Shown here: positions 10,881 to 21,683 of the stretch, piece by piece | Position numbering within the stretch: position 1 is the stretch's first letter | Layout of the letters: each line of letters starts with the position of its first letter | Source: Cryptomeria japonica | Lineage: Eukaryota > Streptophyta > Pinopsida > Cupressales > Cupressaceae | Direction: 5' to 3' | NCBI RefSeq assembly: GCF_030272615.1 | Contig: NC_081414.1 | Coordinates: 341,298,717-341,362,716 of the forward strand | Length of the DNA: 64,000 bases | Program-made: the position numbers and the translations under genes | Notes under the pieces: generated by a model | What the model was told of the DNA's origin: nothing | Databases searched by the model: none | Seen by the model: only the letters and a program-made list of their open reading frames with translations

Positions 10881-12293
10881 TGATGAATAAATGATGAACA
10901 ATTGATACCAAACCGGTACTAAGAGGGGGGGGGGGGTGAATCAGTACAAGAAAAAATCTCTTTTCTTTAACTGGTTGACTACAAATAGTGCACTTGACTG
11001 GCAATCACTAACACTGGTCTAAACTAGATTACTACCGGTTAAACACAGCGAGATAGTGAAGGACCTAAAATGGTAACACTTAGCTTTCCACACAAGCTAA
11101 CATCTTATTTCCACTTCACCCATACGCATACACTAGTGCTCAACAATCAGAAATATAATAGCCTACTAGTTCAACATGATTTGCCACATGACATAAAATA
11201 ACAAAGCATCACATGAAAAGGCATCACACATGACACACATATTTTTCACATGGAAACCCAACTGGGAAAAACTACGGTGGGTATGAATACCCACAAGTTG
11301 TTCTTTGAACTCTTTTGAAGTTCGCTCTATTAGGAGACTGATCTGGTTAAACACTGTTACAATAGGTTCTGTTAGGAACCGATCCTTCTAGGGATCACCC
11401 AGTTAAGGGATGGCTAAATACCTGGTTAAGGGTTAAACCCTGTTAAAGGTTACCTTGTTAAAGGATTTTAAGAACTCAATGATTTTGAGTCACCCTGTTA
11501 AAGGATTTACAACAAGCCAGTTAAAGCTACCCTGTTAAGGGATTTTCCAATTGTTGAAGTGGTTAGAGATCAATAGGTTTTGTAGTGATCTGGTAACAGC
11601 ACTCAATGCCAATGCTGATCCACTTTAGTTCCTTCCTTCTGCAATTACACTCTGCAGGTATCTATTCTCTTATCTGGTCTAGCAAGAATCACGTATCTCT
11701 ACACTTAGATACACACACAACATTTGCCAACAACTTCAACATGAAAAACAACATTGACCTTATAGGAAATAGATAGGTTGGTAACATAAACCCTAAACCC
11801 TAAATATTTAGGTTAAGCAATTCAGTCAGTTCAATCCTGACCATTGAACACTTTGTATTGAATACAATAGTCTTGAATAGATCTCAAGACGTTCTCCATC
11901 ATTGGTTTTTCACCACTTCTTGGAGGCTAATAACCCATCATGCATTCTCCACCGTTTACAGAGACTTTGCACATTCCCAAGGTAGATAGGATCAATATCC
12001 TACATGCAAGATCCTTCACATGCACAAGGCTGACATGGCAACATAATCTGTTCTTCATTACAATGCTAACTCATCACATGACATCATCGGTTGAATCACA
12101 CCGCTTCACTTTTTCACATATTACGGTTCACTATATCATACCGCTTCACTTTTTCACATATTACGGTTTACTATATCATACCGATTCTCTTTCAAGTTGC
12201 TTACTTCAATATACCGGTTCACTCTTCAGCATATTGACATCAATGACAACATACAATATCATCTTGTCATCATACTCTGCACATATGCCAACA
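10881..12293 (-). repeat. Copia-A 3' LTR (1413 bp)
   Basis: TGATGAATAAATGATGAACA at the left end and CATATGCCAACA at the right. It contains a run of 12 G at 10925-10936 followed by TGAATCAG, the GGAAACCCAACTGGGAAAAACTACGG box at about 11250, and a perfect-but-one-base 40-bp tandem repeat at 12101-12180. Confidence 0.92.
12101..12180 (-). repeat. 40-bp tandem duplication in Copia-A U3
   Basis: Units 12101-12140 and 12141-12180 (CCGCTTCACTTTTTCACATA...) differ at one base. They lie near the start of the LTR in element orientation, that is in U3, where enhancers usually sit. The right LTR has a differently arranged repeat at about 16620-16735. Confidence 0.85.
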
Positions 12294-12460
12294 ATCTCCC
12301 CCTTTGGCATTGACGGAAATATACAAAGATATTTCTCCGCTTTGCATCTTCTCCCCCAATACTGTAGATATCTTTTCTACTTCACATCTTCTCCCCCTTT
12401 GACAACAATGCCAAAGTGGAGGCATATACATCTATGTTCTACTATGCTGCTCCCCCTGAG
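12294..12460 (-). promoter_or_regulatory. Copia-A polypurine tract array
   Basis: Directly next to the LTR the minus strand reads AATGCCAAAGGGGGAGAT, the expected plus-strand primer. Three more GGGGGAG-type boxes follow at 12351-12358, 12391-12403 and 12450-12457 before the pol stop at 12538. The third box sits in GGCATTGTTGTCAAAGGGGG, a near copy of the first context. Confidence 0.8.
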
Positions 12461-12537
12461 GAGTAGCATCCTTCAACACACCACTCCTGAAAAAAAATAT
12501 AGCAATGTAAGTCCTGATTGATGTGGAGCACACACCT

Positions 12538-14060
12538 TTAGTTGACCTCTTGAAGGGGCACCACCCCTAATTCACCTCTCAAATAGGTAAAAGTAGCCTT
12601 CGGTAGAGGCTTGGTGAATATGCTTGCTAACTACTTTGTACTAGAAACATGTTCCAATGCAACCTCCTTGTTCTGAATCTTTTCCCTCAAGAAATGATAC
12701 TTGAGCTCAAAGTGCTTGGTTCTAACATGTAAAACTGGATTCTTGGAGATGTTAATCGCACTTGTATTGTCACAAAATATACTTATTGGTTCATATACAC
12801 AAACTTTGAAGCCATTTAATATATGCTTCATCCAAATAGTCTAGGTGCAGTTCATAAAAGCTACAACATACTCCGCTTCTACTATAGACTGAGAGATACA
12901 AATCTGCTTTTTACTCATCCATGAGACCAGTCTACCACCGAGAAAGAATGCACCATCGGTTGTGCTCTTTTGGTCATCCACATTACCAGCCCAATCAGCA
13001 TCTATAAACAGTCTCAGGTTGGAATCATTACTATATGGATACCACAATCCATACTCAATAGTTCCCTTCAGATATCTAAGAATCTGCTTGACTGCAACCA
13101 AGTGGGATTCTCTTGGGCTTTTTCTGGAACCATGCAGTAATACCCACTACATGTGCAATTTCCGGTCTGCTATGAACTACATAATGCAACTTACCAATCA
13201 TTGATCGATATTCTTTCTCATTTACGAGTGCTGAGTCATCCTCTTTTGATAATTTACAACCAGTCACCATTGGTGTACTAACCGGTTTGCTATCTTCCAT
13301 GCCAAAGGTCTTCAATACTTCTTTGACATACTTGGACTGAGTGATAAAGATCCCATCTTTCATTTGTTGAATATGTAGTCCAATGAAGAACTTAATATCC
13401 CCTATGAGTGACATCTCAAATTCCTTCTTCATTTCATCTACAAAGTCATGACTCATCTTGTCAACTCCACCAAAGATTATGTCATCAACAAATTCTTCAC
13501 AGATCAGAATCTGATCTCCTTCTGATTTCAAGTAGATATTGCTATCTCCACTTGTTCTTTCAAATCCAATCTTCACAAGATGGGAGTGCAAGCATTCATA
13601 CCATCCTTTAGGTGCCTGCTTTATTCCATACAAGGCTTTATGAAGCCTGCACACCATGTCACTGTCTTCTGATAGGGAAAACTCATCCGGTTGCTCTATA
13701 TATACCTCCTCTTCAAGTACTCCACTTAGGAATGCAGATTTTACATCCATTTGATATACTTTGAATCCCTTAAAAGTTGTATATGCAAGAAGTATACGAA
13801 CTCTTTCCAATCTGGCTATAGGAGAAAAGGTTTCTCCATAGTATTCTCCTTCTTCTTGGGCATATCCTTTACACACCAGTCTGGCTTTATTTCTTACCAC
13901 TGTGCCATCTTCATTCAGCTTATTTCTGAAAACCCATTTGGTGCCAATGATATTTTATACTCCGGTCTAGGTATCAAAGACCATGTACCATTCCTTTCTA
14001 TCTAGTCAAGTTCCTCTTCCATTGCCTTGATCCAATCTTCATCTTTATGTGCCTCTTTAA
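12538..14060 (-). pseudogene. Copia-A reverse transcriptase-RNase H
   Basis: The largest open segment (13076-13900) carries VRNKARLVCKGYAQEEGE, YQMDVKSAFLSGVLEEEVYI, LHKALYGIKQAPKGWYE and the catalytic box EFVDDIIFGG. RNase H follows in other frames: LRLFIDADWAGNVDDQKSTT at 12841-13101 and ISIFCDNTSAINISKNPV at 12631-12831. The region upstream of 13900 (KAMEEELD and WSLIPRP words) is in a different frame. At least three frame breaks or stops separate the blocks. Closest relative in the window is Copia-C pol. Confidence 0.9.
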
Positions 14061-14389
14061 ATGATTTAGGCTCAAATTTAGAGATCATACAAGAATTTGC
14101 TCTGACCTTTCTTCTTGTAAGAATTCCTGCATCCTTATCTCCTATGATCTGCCTTGGATCATGATTCAATTTAACATACCTAGGGATGATCTTGACAGAT
14201 TCCTCTTGCTTTTATTCTTCATCCTCATCTTCATCAACATAAACATCTACAAGTGTAGGAACACATTTAGTGGTAATGGGTTGTTTTGCAACCGGTTCCT
14301 AGAAGGTTACTATCGGTTCATCTCCTACTTGCTCACTATCGGTTTCCTCTAGTTTTTTCAAAGGTTTCATCAACCCTAATATTGATGCT

Positions 14390-15565
14390 TTCAACAATTC
14401 TCTGAGTCCTTCTATTAAAGCACTTAAGAGCTTTACTCTTGGTGGAATATCCTAGGAATATTCCCTCATCACATTTAGCATCAAACTTTCTCTAATTTTC
14501 ACTCCTCTTGATATAATATTTGCTACCGAACACTCTAAAGTAGCTTACCACTGGTGTCTTACTAGTCCAATACTCATAAGGTGTTTTATCCTTGCCCTTT
14601 TTGATGAGTACCTGGTTCATTGTGTAGACTGCAGTGCTCACCGCTTCTCTCCAAAAGGTGTGAGAAACCTTCCTTTGGATCAATATAGTTCTAGCCGCTT
14701 CAACCATAGTCCAGTTTTTCCTCTCTGCTAAGCCATTCTACTATGGAGTCCGAGGGGCAAACAGTTGCCTCTTGATGCCATTCTTTTCACAGTATTTGTT
14801 GAATTCACCGGAAGTGAATACTCCCCTTTGATCAGTTCTGAGGCATTTGAATCTCTTACCACTTTCTCTCTCTACCAGTGCTCTGAAGGCTTTGAACTTT
14901 CCAAAGGCTTCAGACTTGTCATTCAAGAATGTGACCCACATCATTCTTGAGTAATCATCAGTAAGAATCATAAAATACCTATCTCCCTGCACACTCCTAG
15001 TTTTCATAGGACAACACAAATTAGTATGCACAAGATCAAGTAAATTGTCTGTAGTGAAAGATTTACCTTTGAAGGTTGAGGAAGACATTTTCCCCAGTTG
15101 ACACTCTCTACACAAAGGATTTTCCAGTTTGCTTAGCATAGACAATCCTCTAACTGCCCTGATCTTACTGGCCTTCACTATGTTATCAAAATTTACATGG
15201 CAGAGTCTCCTATGCCATATCCAGCTATCATCAAACTTAGCCATAAGACATGTAGTCATATTTGCATTCAACTGAAATAGGTTACGTTTGGTCTGCATAC
15301 CGGTGGCCATCAGTTTAGCATTCTTTCCTTTGATTTTGCACACTCCCTTTTTGAATTCCAGAGTGAGTCCATTATCATTCAGCTGAGCAACACTCAAAAG
15401 GTTGTGTCTGAGATCTTCTACCCAATACACATTATCAACACTATTTTTTCCATTTAGAGAGATAGACCCTTTGCCTTTTACCATACATGGTGCATCATTT
15501 CCAAAATGGACCACACCACCATCATACTCTTCCAGAGATAGAAACTTACTCTGGTCACCAGTCAT
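14390..15565 (-). pseudogene. Copia-A gag-pre-integrase and integrase
   Basis: 15565 to 14741 is open. The gag-pre-integrase region (VKGKGSISLNGKNSVDNVYW, HNLLSVAQLNDNGL) is followed by the zinc finger (HRRLCHVNFD ... PLCRECQLGK). The core begins LVHTNLCCPMKTRSVQGDRY, where the family usually has HTDLCGP, so the first catalytic Asp reads Asn. The second Asp box is CLRTDQRGVFTSGEF. After a stop at about 14741 the frame resumes (14492-14707) with MVEAARTILIQRKVSHTFWR and TPYEYWTSKTPVVSYFRVFG. The integrase is therefore both interrupted and missing a metal-binding Asp. Confidence 0.88.
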
Positions 15566-15611
15566 ATGGTGAGAACATCCACTGCCAATGATCCACTCAT
15601 TGGAATTATCT
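15566..15611 (-). pseudogene. Copia-A protease stub at a deletion junction
   Basis: The minus strand reads NEWIIGSGCSHHMTGD, the Ty1/copia protease box. The catalytic Asp of DSG is replaced by Gly. Just upstream of this, at about 15611, coding sequence ends abruptly and LTR sequence begins, so the rest of protease and all of gag are missing. Confidence 0.85.
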
Positions 15612-16855
15612 ACTTGACACTGGTACTCAATAATTAGAAATATAATAGCTTGCTAGTTCAACATGATTTACTACTTGACAGAAAATAACAAAGCATCACA
15701 TGAAAAGGCATCACACATGACACACATATTTTTCACATGGAAACCCAACTAGGAAAAACCACGGTGGGGATGAATACCCACAAGTTGTTCTTTGAACTCT
15801 TTTGAAGTCCACTCTGTTAGGAGCCTGGTTTGGTTAAAGATGGTTACAATAGGTTCTGTTAGGAACCAATCCTGGTAGGGATCACCCCGTTAAGGGTTAA
15901 ACCGTATTAAAGGTTACCTTGTTAGAGGATTTTAAGAACTCAATGATTTTGAGTCACCCTGTTAAAGAATTTATAGCAAGTCGGTTAAAGCTACCCTGTT
16001 AAGGGATTTTCCAACTGTTGAAGTGGTTAGAGATCAATAGGTTTTACAGTGATCTAGTAACAACACTCAATGCCAATGTAGATCCACTTCAGTTATTTCC
16101 TTCTGCAATTACACTCTGCAGGTATCTATTCTCTTATCTAGTCTAGCAAGAATCACGTATCTCTGCACTTAGATACACACACAACATTTGCCAACAACTT
16201 CAACATGAAAAACAACATCGACCTTATAGGAAACAGATAGGTCGGTAACATAAACCCTAAACATTTAGGCTAAGCAATTCAGTCGGTTCAATCCTAACCA
16301 TTGAACACTTTGTATTGAATACAACAGTCTTGAATAGATCTCAAGACACTCCATCATTGTTTTTTCACCACTTCTTGGAGGCAGATAACCCATCACGTGT
16401 TCTCCACCATTTACAGAGACTTCACACATTCCTGAGGTAGATAGGATCAATCTCCTACATGCAAGATCCTTCACGCACACAAGGCTGACATGGCAACACA
16501 ATCTGTTCTTCATTACAATGCTAACTCATCACTCAACATCATCGGTTGAATCACACAGGCTTGGAACACTTCAACCGGTAGTCATAGCATATGAAACCTT
16601 GATACAAGACATTCCATATACTAGTTCACTTGGACAGACATACCACTTAACTTTTTCACATATACTGGTTCACTTGGACAGACATACCACTTCACTTTTT
16701 CACATATATCGGTTCACTATATCATACCAGTTCTCTTGCATACTGGTTCTCTTGCAAGTTGCTTACTTCAATATATCGGTTCACTCTTCAGCATATTGAC
16801 ATCAATGTCAACATACAATATCATCATGTCATCATACCCTGCACATATGCCAGCA
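15612..16855 (-). repeat. Copia-A 5' LTR, truncated
   Basis: Aligns with left LTR positions from about 11139 onward (GAAATATAATAGC..TGCTAGTTCAACATGATTT) to CATATGCCAGCA at 16855. The part holding the primer-proximal edge and the G run is missing. One smaller indel (a CCTGGTTAAGGG-type repeat near 11420) also differs between the two LTRs. Confidence 0.88.
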
Positions 16856-16860
16856 CCAAA

Positions 16861-17140
16861 TGCTTGATTACAGTTTTGGTTAAGCACATATTTGTACCTT
16901 GCAACACCAATCTCACCTCAAACTCAAACAATATCCCAAAAAATCAGCACACGATTTGATCACACCGGAATATACCAGTGGATATATTGAACTCTGCAAA
17001 ACAGGGATCAACGAACCAAAACTACAATATGGATCATAAAATCTTCACAATCTTCAATCACCAGAGCAAATCATAGGAATATGTTGAGATCAATAACAAA
17101 AACACATCCTAGAAGCAACAATGACCAACAATATCAAACA
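16861..17140 (-). repeat. Copia-B 3' LTR, part 2 (with internal deletion)
   Basis: Resumes Copia-B LTR sequence after Copia-A (TGCTTGATTACAGTTTTGG). At about 16926 it jumps from the word seen at 22128 (TCACCTGAAACTCAA) to the word seen at 39130 (CAAACAATATCCCAAAAA). Relative to the right LTR roughly 0.55 kb is missing. It ends at ATATCAAACA, next to the purine tract. Confidence 0.85.
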
Positions 17141-17290
17141 ATCTCCCCATTTGGCAGTGATGGCAACATATGAATGTGAAAAATAATCAATGCAAAGAAA
17201 ATAAGATATCTCCAACAAAACTCCCCTTGAGATCAAGACAGATAAAGTAGTTTTTCACATGATCTCTCATCCCCTTTGACAGCAATGCCA
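17141..17290 (-). promoter_or_regulatory. Copia-B polypurine tract region
   Basis: The minus strand reads TGCCAAATGGGGAGAT next to the LTR, a weakened version of the CAAAGGGGGAGAT tract of the other elements. Further purine boxes occur near 17220 (CTCAAGGGGAGT) and 17267 (GTCAAAGGGGATGAG). Confidence 0.7.
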
Positions 17291-17464
17291 AATCTCACAT
17301 AATAGAAAAGAAAACTCTCTCTCCAAAATAGAAACATGAATCTCTCTCCCATAAATACATAACTAGATCAACAAACTACTCCATCGGAGGAGCAACACCA
17401 ACTCACCAATTTAGATAAAAAGATAAGGCTCTGAAATCCATCGGATTGATGCAACTCAATGCAT

Positions 17465-18982
17465 CTAGTTCTCATCGGGAGGGGTAGATACCCCTAACTT
17501 GTCTCTCAAGTAGACTAATGTATCTATAGGAAAAGGTTTAGTGGAAATATCAGCTATTTGTTCCTTTTTAAATACATACGCTAGCTTCACCTTCTCTTCA
17601 CTGACTTGCTCTCTCAAGTAATGATATTTTATTAACACATGCTTAGTCTTTGAATGTTGCACTGGATTCTTTGACATGTTAATAGCACTAGAAATATCAC
17701 AGTATATAACAGTAGGCTCATCATAAATAATTCTAATATCCTTCAGCATTTGCTTCATCCAAACCACTTGAGTGCAATTACTAGCAGCAACAATGTACTC
17801 GACTTAAGTAGTAGATAAGGACACTGAATCTTATTTCTTGCTAGCCCATGAAACCAATTTCTTACCCAAAAAGAATGCTCCAATGGTAGTTCTCTTTTGA
17901 TCATCAACATCACCAACCCAATCAACATTAGTATAGGCACATAGCATGAAATCATCATTCCTCAGATACCATAATCCATAGTCCATAGTTCCCTTCAAGT
18001 ATCTAATTATCCTCTTCACAACAGTGACATGAATCTCTTTTGGATCATCTTGATATCTAGTAGTCATGCAGAGAACATGCATAATGTCCAGTCTAGTCTG
18101 AGTAAGATATAGCAATCCACTAGCCATAGATCTATACAAACTCTGATTAGCTTTAGGAGATTCATCATTCTTAGACAATTTACAACCAGTTACCATAGGA
18201 GTTCCAACCAGCTTGGAGTCATCTAATCCAAACTTCTTCAACATTTCCTTCACATACTTAGTTTGAGATATGAATATACCTTTTCCAGTTTATGCAATCT
18301 ACAAACCTAAGAAAAATTTCATCTCACTAATTATAAACATCTCAAATTATTTCTACATATCACTGGCAAACTTCATGCTCAAGTCATCATCACCACCAAA
18401 GATTATATCATCAACAAAGACTTCAACAATTAGGATGTTATCATTTTTTATCTTAAAGTATGGATTACTGTCAATAGCACCTTTACTATCATACCAGGCT
18501 CTAGGAGCTTGTTTTAATCTATAAAGAGCTTTCTTTAGCTTACAAATCATGTCTCCATCATTTGATAGTGAAAATCCATCAGGTTACTCAATGTAAACCT
18601 CTTCCTTAAGATCATCACTCAAAAAGGCAGATTTGACATCCATCTGATATACCTTGAAGTCTTTATAAGTAGCAAAAGAAAGAAATAGTCTAATAGCTTC
18701 AAGTTTGGAAACCAGAGCAAAAGTCTCCTCATAATAAATCCCTTCTTTCTATGAATATCCTTTGCAGACCATTCTAGCTTTATTTCTGACAAATTCTCCA
18801 GCTTCATTCAATTTATATCTGAATACCCATTTAGTACCAATAACATTATTATCCTTAGGTCTAGGCACAATTTGCCAAGTGTTATTCTTTTCAATCTGAT
18901 CTAGTTCTTCTTCCATAGCTCTCATCCAACTTTCATCTTTACAAGCTTTAACAACATCTTTAGGTTCAACTTTGGAAATCAA
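17465..18982 (-). pseudogene. Copia-B reverse transcriptase-RNase H
   Basis: The RT start is at 18749-18982 (MEEELDQIEKNNTWQIVPRP, IGTKWVFRYKLNEAGEFV). The palm lies at 18353-18550 ([36 protein letters not shown]), with the catalytic FVDD intact. RT thumb and RNase H start at 17831-18253 (VGTPMVTGCKLSKND, TNVDWVGDVDDQKRTT). RNase H ends at 17465-17767 (IYCDISSAINMSKNP, GVSTPPDEN). These segments are separated by frameshifts and stops, so no RT could be made. Confidence 0.88.
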
Positions 18983-19204
18983 TCATACTTTTTCTACAGC
19001 TAACCTTCTTCTAGTCATCACACCTTTATTCTTATCACCAATAATCTAATTTTCAAAATGATTCAGTATTACATACCTCAAAGTCTTCTGATTATTTTGA
19101 TTCTTAGGTTCCTGAACTCCTTCAATAGCAACATATGAATTCACAATCTCTACCAGACCATTCTATTTAGGCTCTTCAAGCTGAATAGGGGCTAAAATAA
19201 TATG

Positions 19205-20265
19205 TTATCCATCATCATAACCACATGCTCTAATCTTTTTCCCAAGGTTATCATCCACCTTCACATTTGCACTTTCTACTATCTTTCTCGATCTCTTATT
19301 ATAACACCAGTAGGCCTTGCTCTTTGTTGAATATCCCAAGAAAATTACTTCATCACTTCTAGCATCAAACTTTCCTATATCTTCATCTCTTTTGATATAA
19401 AATTTGCTACCAAATACTCTAAAATATCTCACAGTAGGAACATGACCAAACCAAGCTCATAAGGGGTCTTACTGGTATCTCCTTTAATGTGAACTTTGTT
19501 GAATGTGTATACAACAATACTAATAGCTTCTCTCCAATAGATCTTCATAACATTTCCTTCAATCAACATAGTCCTTGTAGCATCCAAAATAGTTATGTTC
19601 TTCCTCTCAACAACTCCATTTTGTTGAGGGGTTCTAGGAGTAGATAATTGTCTTCTAATCCCATGCTTCTCACATAATGAATTAAACTCACCAAAACAAA
19701 ATTATCCACCTTTATCAGATCTCAGACACTTAACCTTCAATCTAGACTTAGTCTCAACCTTAGCTTTGAATATCTTGAATTTGTCAAATGCTTCTAATTT
19801 CTCCTTCAAAAAGACAACCCACATCATCCTAGGATAATCATCAATTAGGAGCATAAAATATCTATCACCCTGCACACTTCTAACATTTGTAGGTCCACAT
19901 AGATCAATATGCACAAGATCTAGCAATCCATCAGATGTATATTGTTTACTCTTGAAAGAAATTCTTGTTTTATTACCCAATTGACATTCCTTACATACTG
20001 TATTAGTGGGTTCAACAATCTTAGGCAAATATCTAACATCATGTGTAGAACTGATCGTAATCATTGAATCAAAATTTACATGACACATTCTCCTATGTCA
20101 TAACCAACTGTCATCAATCTAAGCAATCAAATAATTTTTCTCACCAACATTCAAATGAAATATGTTACCTTTAGTCTTAGTTGCAGATAAAATCTCTATA
20201 CTAGAGGCATTTAAGATCTTGCATTTACCATTCTTGAAATGTAGATCATAACCTTTATCAACCAT
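19205..20265 (-). pseudogene. Copia-B integrase
   Basis: Zinc finger residues are in HRRMCHVNFD and VCKECQLGNK. The core contains LVHIDLCGPTNVRSVQGDRY and KCLRSDKGG (19702-20088). The part with the catalytic Glu lies across a frame break near 19700. The C-terminal part (19205-19432) reads MRYFRVFGSKFYIKRDEDIG and SDEVIFLGYSTKSKAYW. In-frame stops also occur upstream, in the sequence joining gag-pre-integrase to the zinc finger. Confidence 0.85.
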
Positions 20266-20853
20266 CTATCCAACACTCATAAGATTATGTTTCAAACCTT
20301 CAACATACAAGACATCATCAATGTTATGCTTACCATCAAAATAAATAGAACCTCTCCTATAGATCACATAGGATTTGCCATCTCCAAATCTAACTATTCC
20401 ACCATCATATCTTTCCATACTCACAAATTTTCTTTTATCACCAGTCATATGATGTGAACAACCACTGTCAATCACCCATTCATCTTTCTCTTCAACTTTA
20501 GCAGCTAAAGATTTCTCCTCAATAGTACAACTAGTGGAATCAACAAGTACTAGTCCATCTTCCTCAATGGAAAGAAATACAACTTCATCTCCTTCATGTT
20601 CTTCATTTGTAATACCTTCATCAACAACATAACAACAATTCTTCTGATTCCTATACTTCCAGTTAGGCTTGTAAGGCTTGTCATACTTCTCATACTTGTC
20701 ATAACTATCATTCCTATCATACTTATCAAACTTATGACGTCTGTTATACTTAGCCATTCTCTCCAGGAATATAGAAGGAAAATGCCATATCTTATTACAA
20801 GAGAAACATTTCAAAGGCAAATTTCCATCATACTTATCGACACCTTTAGGCAA
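20266..20853 (-). pseudogene. Copia-B nucleocapsid knuckle, protease and gag-pre-integrase
   Basis: Open for 195 residues. The zinc knuckle reads CFSCNKIWHFPSIF, so the last Cys is replaced by Phe. A Lys/Tyr/Asp-rich linker follows. The protease box DEWVIDSGCSHHMTGD keeps its catalytic Asp. It continues with VYVEGLKHNLMSVG-type gag-pre-integrase sequence up to a stop at 20266. It is in frame with gag (20962-21642) and with the first integrase block, so the original gag-pol was one frame. Confidence 0.85.
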
Positions 20854-20961
20854 TCTTTAGGCAATTAGTGCTTCAAGTTCATCAAGCTCCCTTTCTTTCC
20901 CTTCCATCTCTCTCCTCTCTCTTTCATATCTAGATATCCTACATTCATTAGGATCATATTT

Positions 20962-21642
20962 CTACTTATCGGATATAGATGCAAATGCTCTAAATGCAGT
21001 CTTCAACTTTCCATGTGATTCTCCAATTTTTTTCAGCTCAAATGCAACAAGCTTTCCAACTAGCATATCTCTTTTCACTGTAGTCACACTCTGGATCTCA
21101 TCAATAGCATCAACCTTATGTTTATAGGTAGGAGGTAAAGATCTTAGCACCTTAGCAACAATTTCATCTTCCTCAATGGTTCCACTAGCACACCTGATAC
21201 CTAGGGCAAGGTCATTCACCTTAGCCATAAAAGAGTGTATGTTCTCATCATCTCCCATCTTCAATGTCTCATACTTTCCTTTCAAACTCTGCAACTTAGC
21301 AACCTCCACTTGTTTATCACCTTCATACAACACCTCACGCTTCACCCATATCTCATGTGCGGTTTCAAGTCCTATTACATTTGTCATCTTAGTATCAGTT
21401 AGGGCACTAAGCAATGCTTCCTTCACTCTAATATCATGTTCATATTCCTTAACCTCATCACGAGTAGATTGTCCATTATGGGGAACAACACAGACATTCT
21501 TTGTAATCTTCCAATAATCTTCACCAAGACATTTCAAGTGCACTTCCATCCAGTCATTCCATATAGCATAGTTACTTCCATAAAATATCAGATTGTCCTT
21601 CTTAAAGATAACACCTTGAGCTTCCATCTCGGATCTCCACAA
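20962..21642 (-). pseudogene. Copia-B gag (capsid)
   Basis: An open segment of 226 residues that reads NLIFYGSNYAIWNDWMEVHL, then LGEDYWKITKNVCVVP and SLKGKYETLKMGDDENIHSF, and KVLRSLPPTYKHKVDAIDEI. This is the usual capsid core of plant Ty1/copia elements. A stop at 20962-20964 interrupts the join to the nucleocapsid knuckle in the same frame. The start at 21642 is the first Met after the primer site; a Met four codons in is equally possible. Confidence 0.85.
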
Positions 21643-21670
21643 GCAATTAAGCTTCTATCAGAGGATTTAG

Positions 21671-21681
21671 CTCTAATACAA
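21671..21681 (-). promoter_or_regulatory. Copia-B primer binding site, mutated
   Basis: The minus strand reads TTGTATTAGAG where the other elements have TGGTATCAGAG. Position (3 bases from the LTR) and sequence identify it as a decayed initiator-Met primer site. Confidence 0.75.
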
Positions 21682-21683
21682 TT

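Larger units (their letters stand above)
10881..16855 (-). mobile_element. Copia-A, Ty1/copia inserted in Copia-B LTR
   Basis: Flanked by a perfect 5-bp duplication CCAAA (10876-10880 and 16856-16860). Removing it restores the Copia-B LTR word CATCTCCAAATGCTTGATTACAG, seen uninterrupted at 22065-22082. It contains a complete 3' LTR (10881-12293), the purine array, pol and a truncated 5' LTR (15612-16855). Gag, the primer site and the first ~255 bp (plus-strand left part) of the 5' LTR are deleted, with the junction near 15611. Same family as Copia-C. Confidence 0.95.

Noticed and set aside
11940-12521. Plus-strand frame of 193 residues, partly conserved at 29230-29457 and 35004-35204
   Set aside because: It is antisense to the Copia-A/C LTR and runs into the purine array. 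The conservation follows from LTR homology, and frame length varies between copies.
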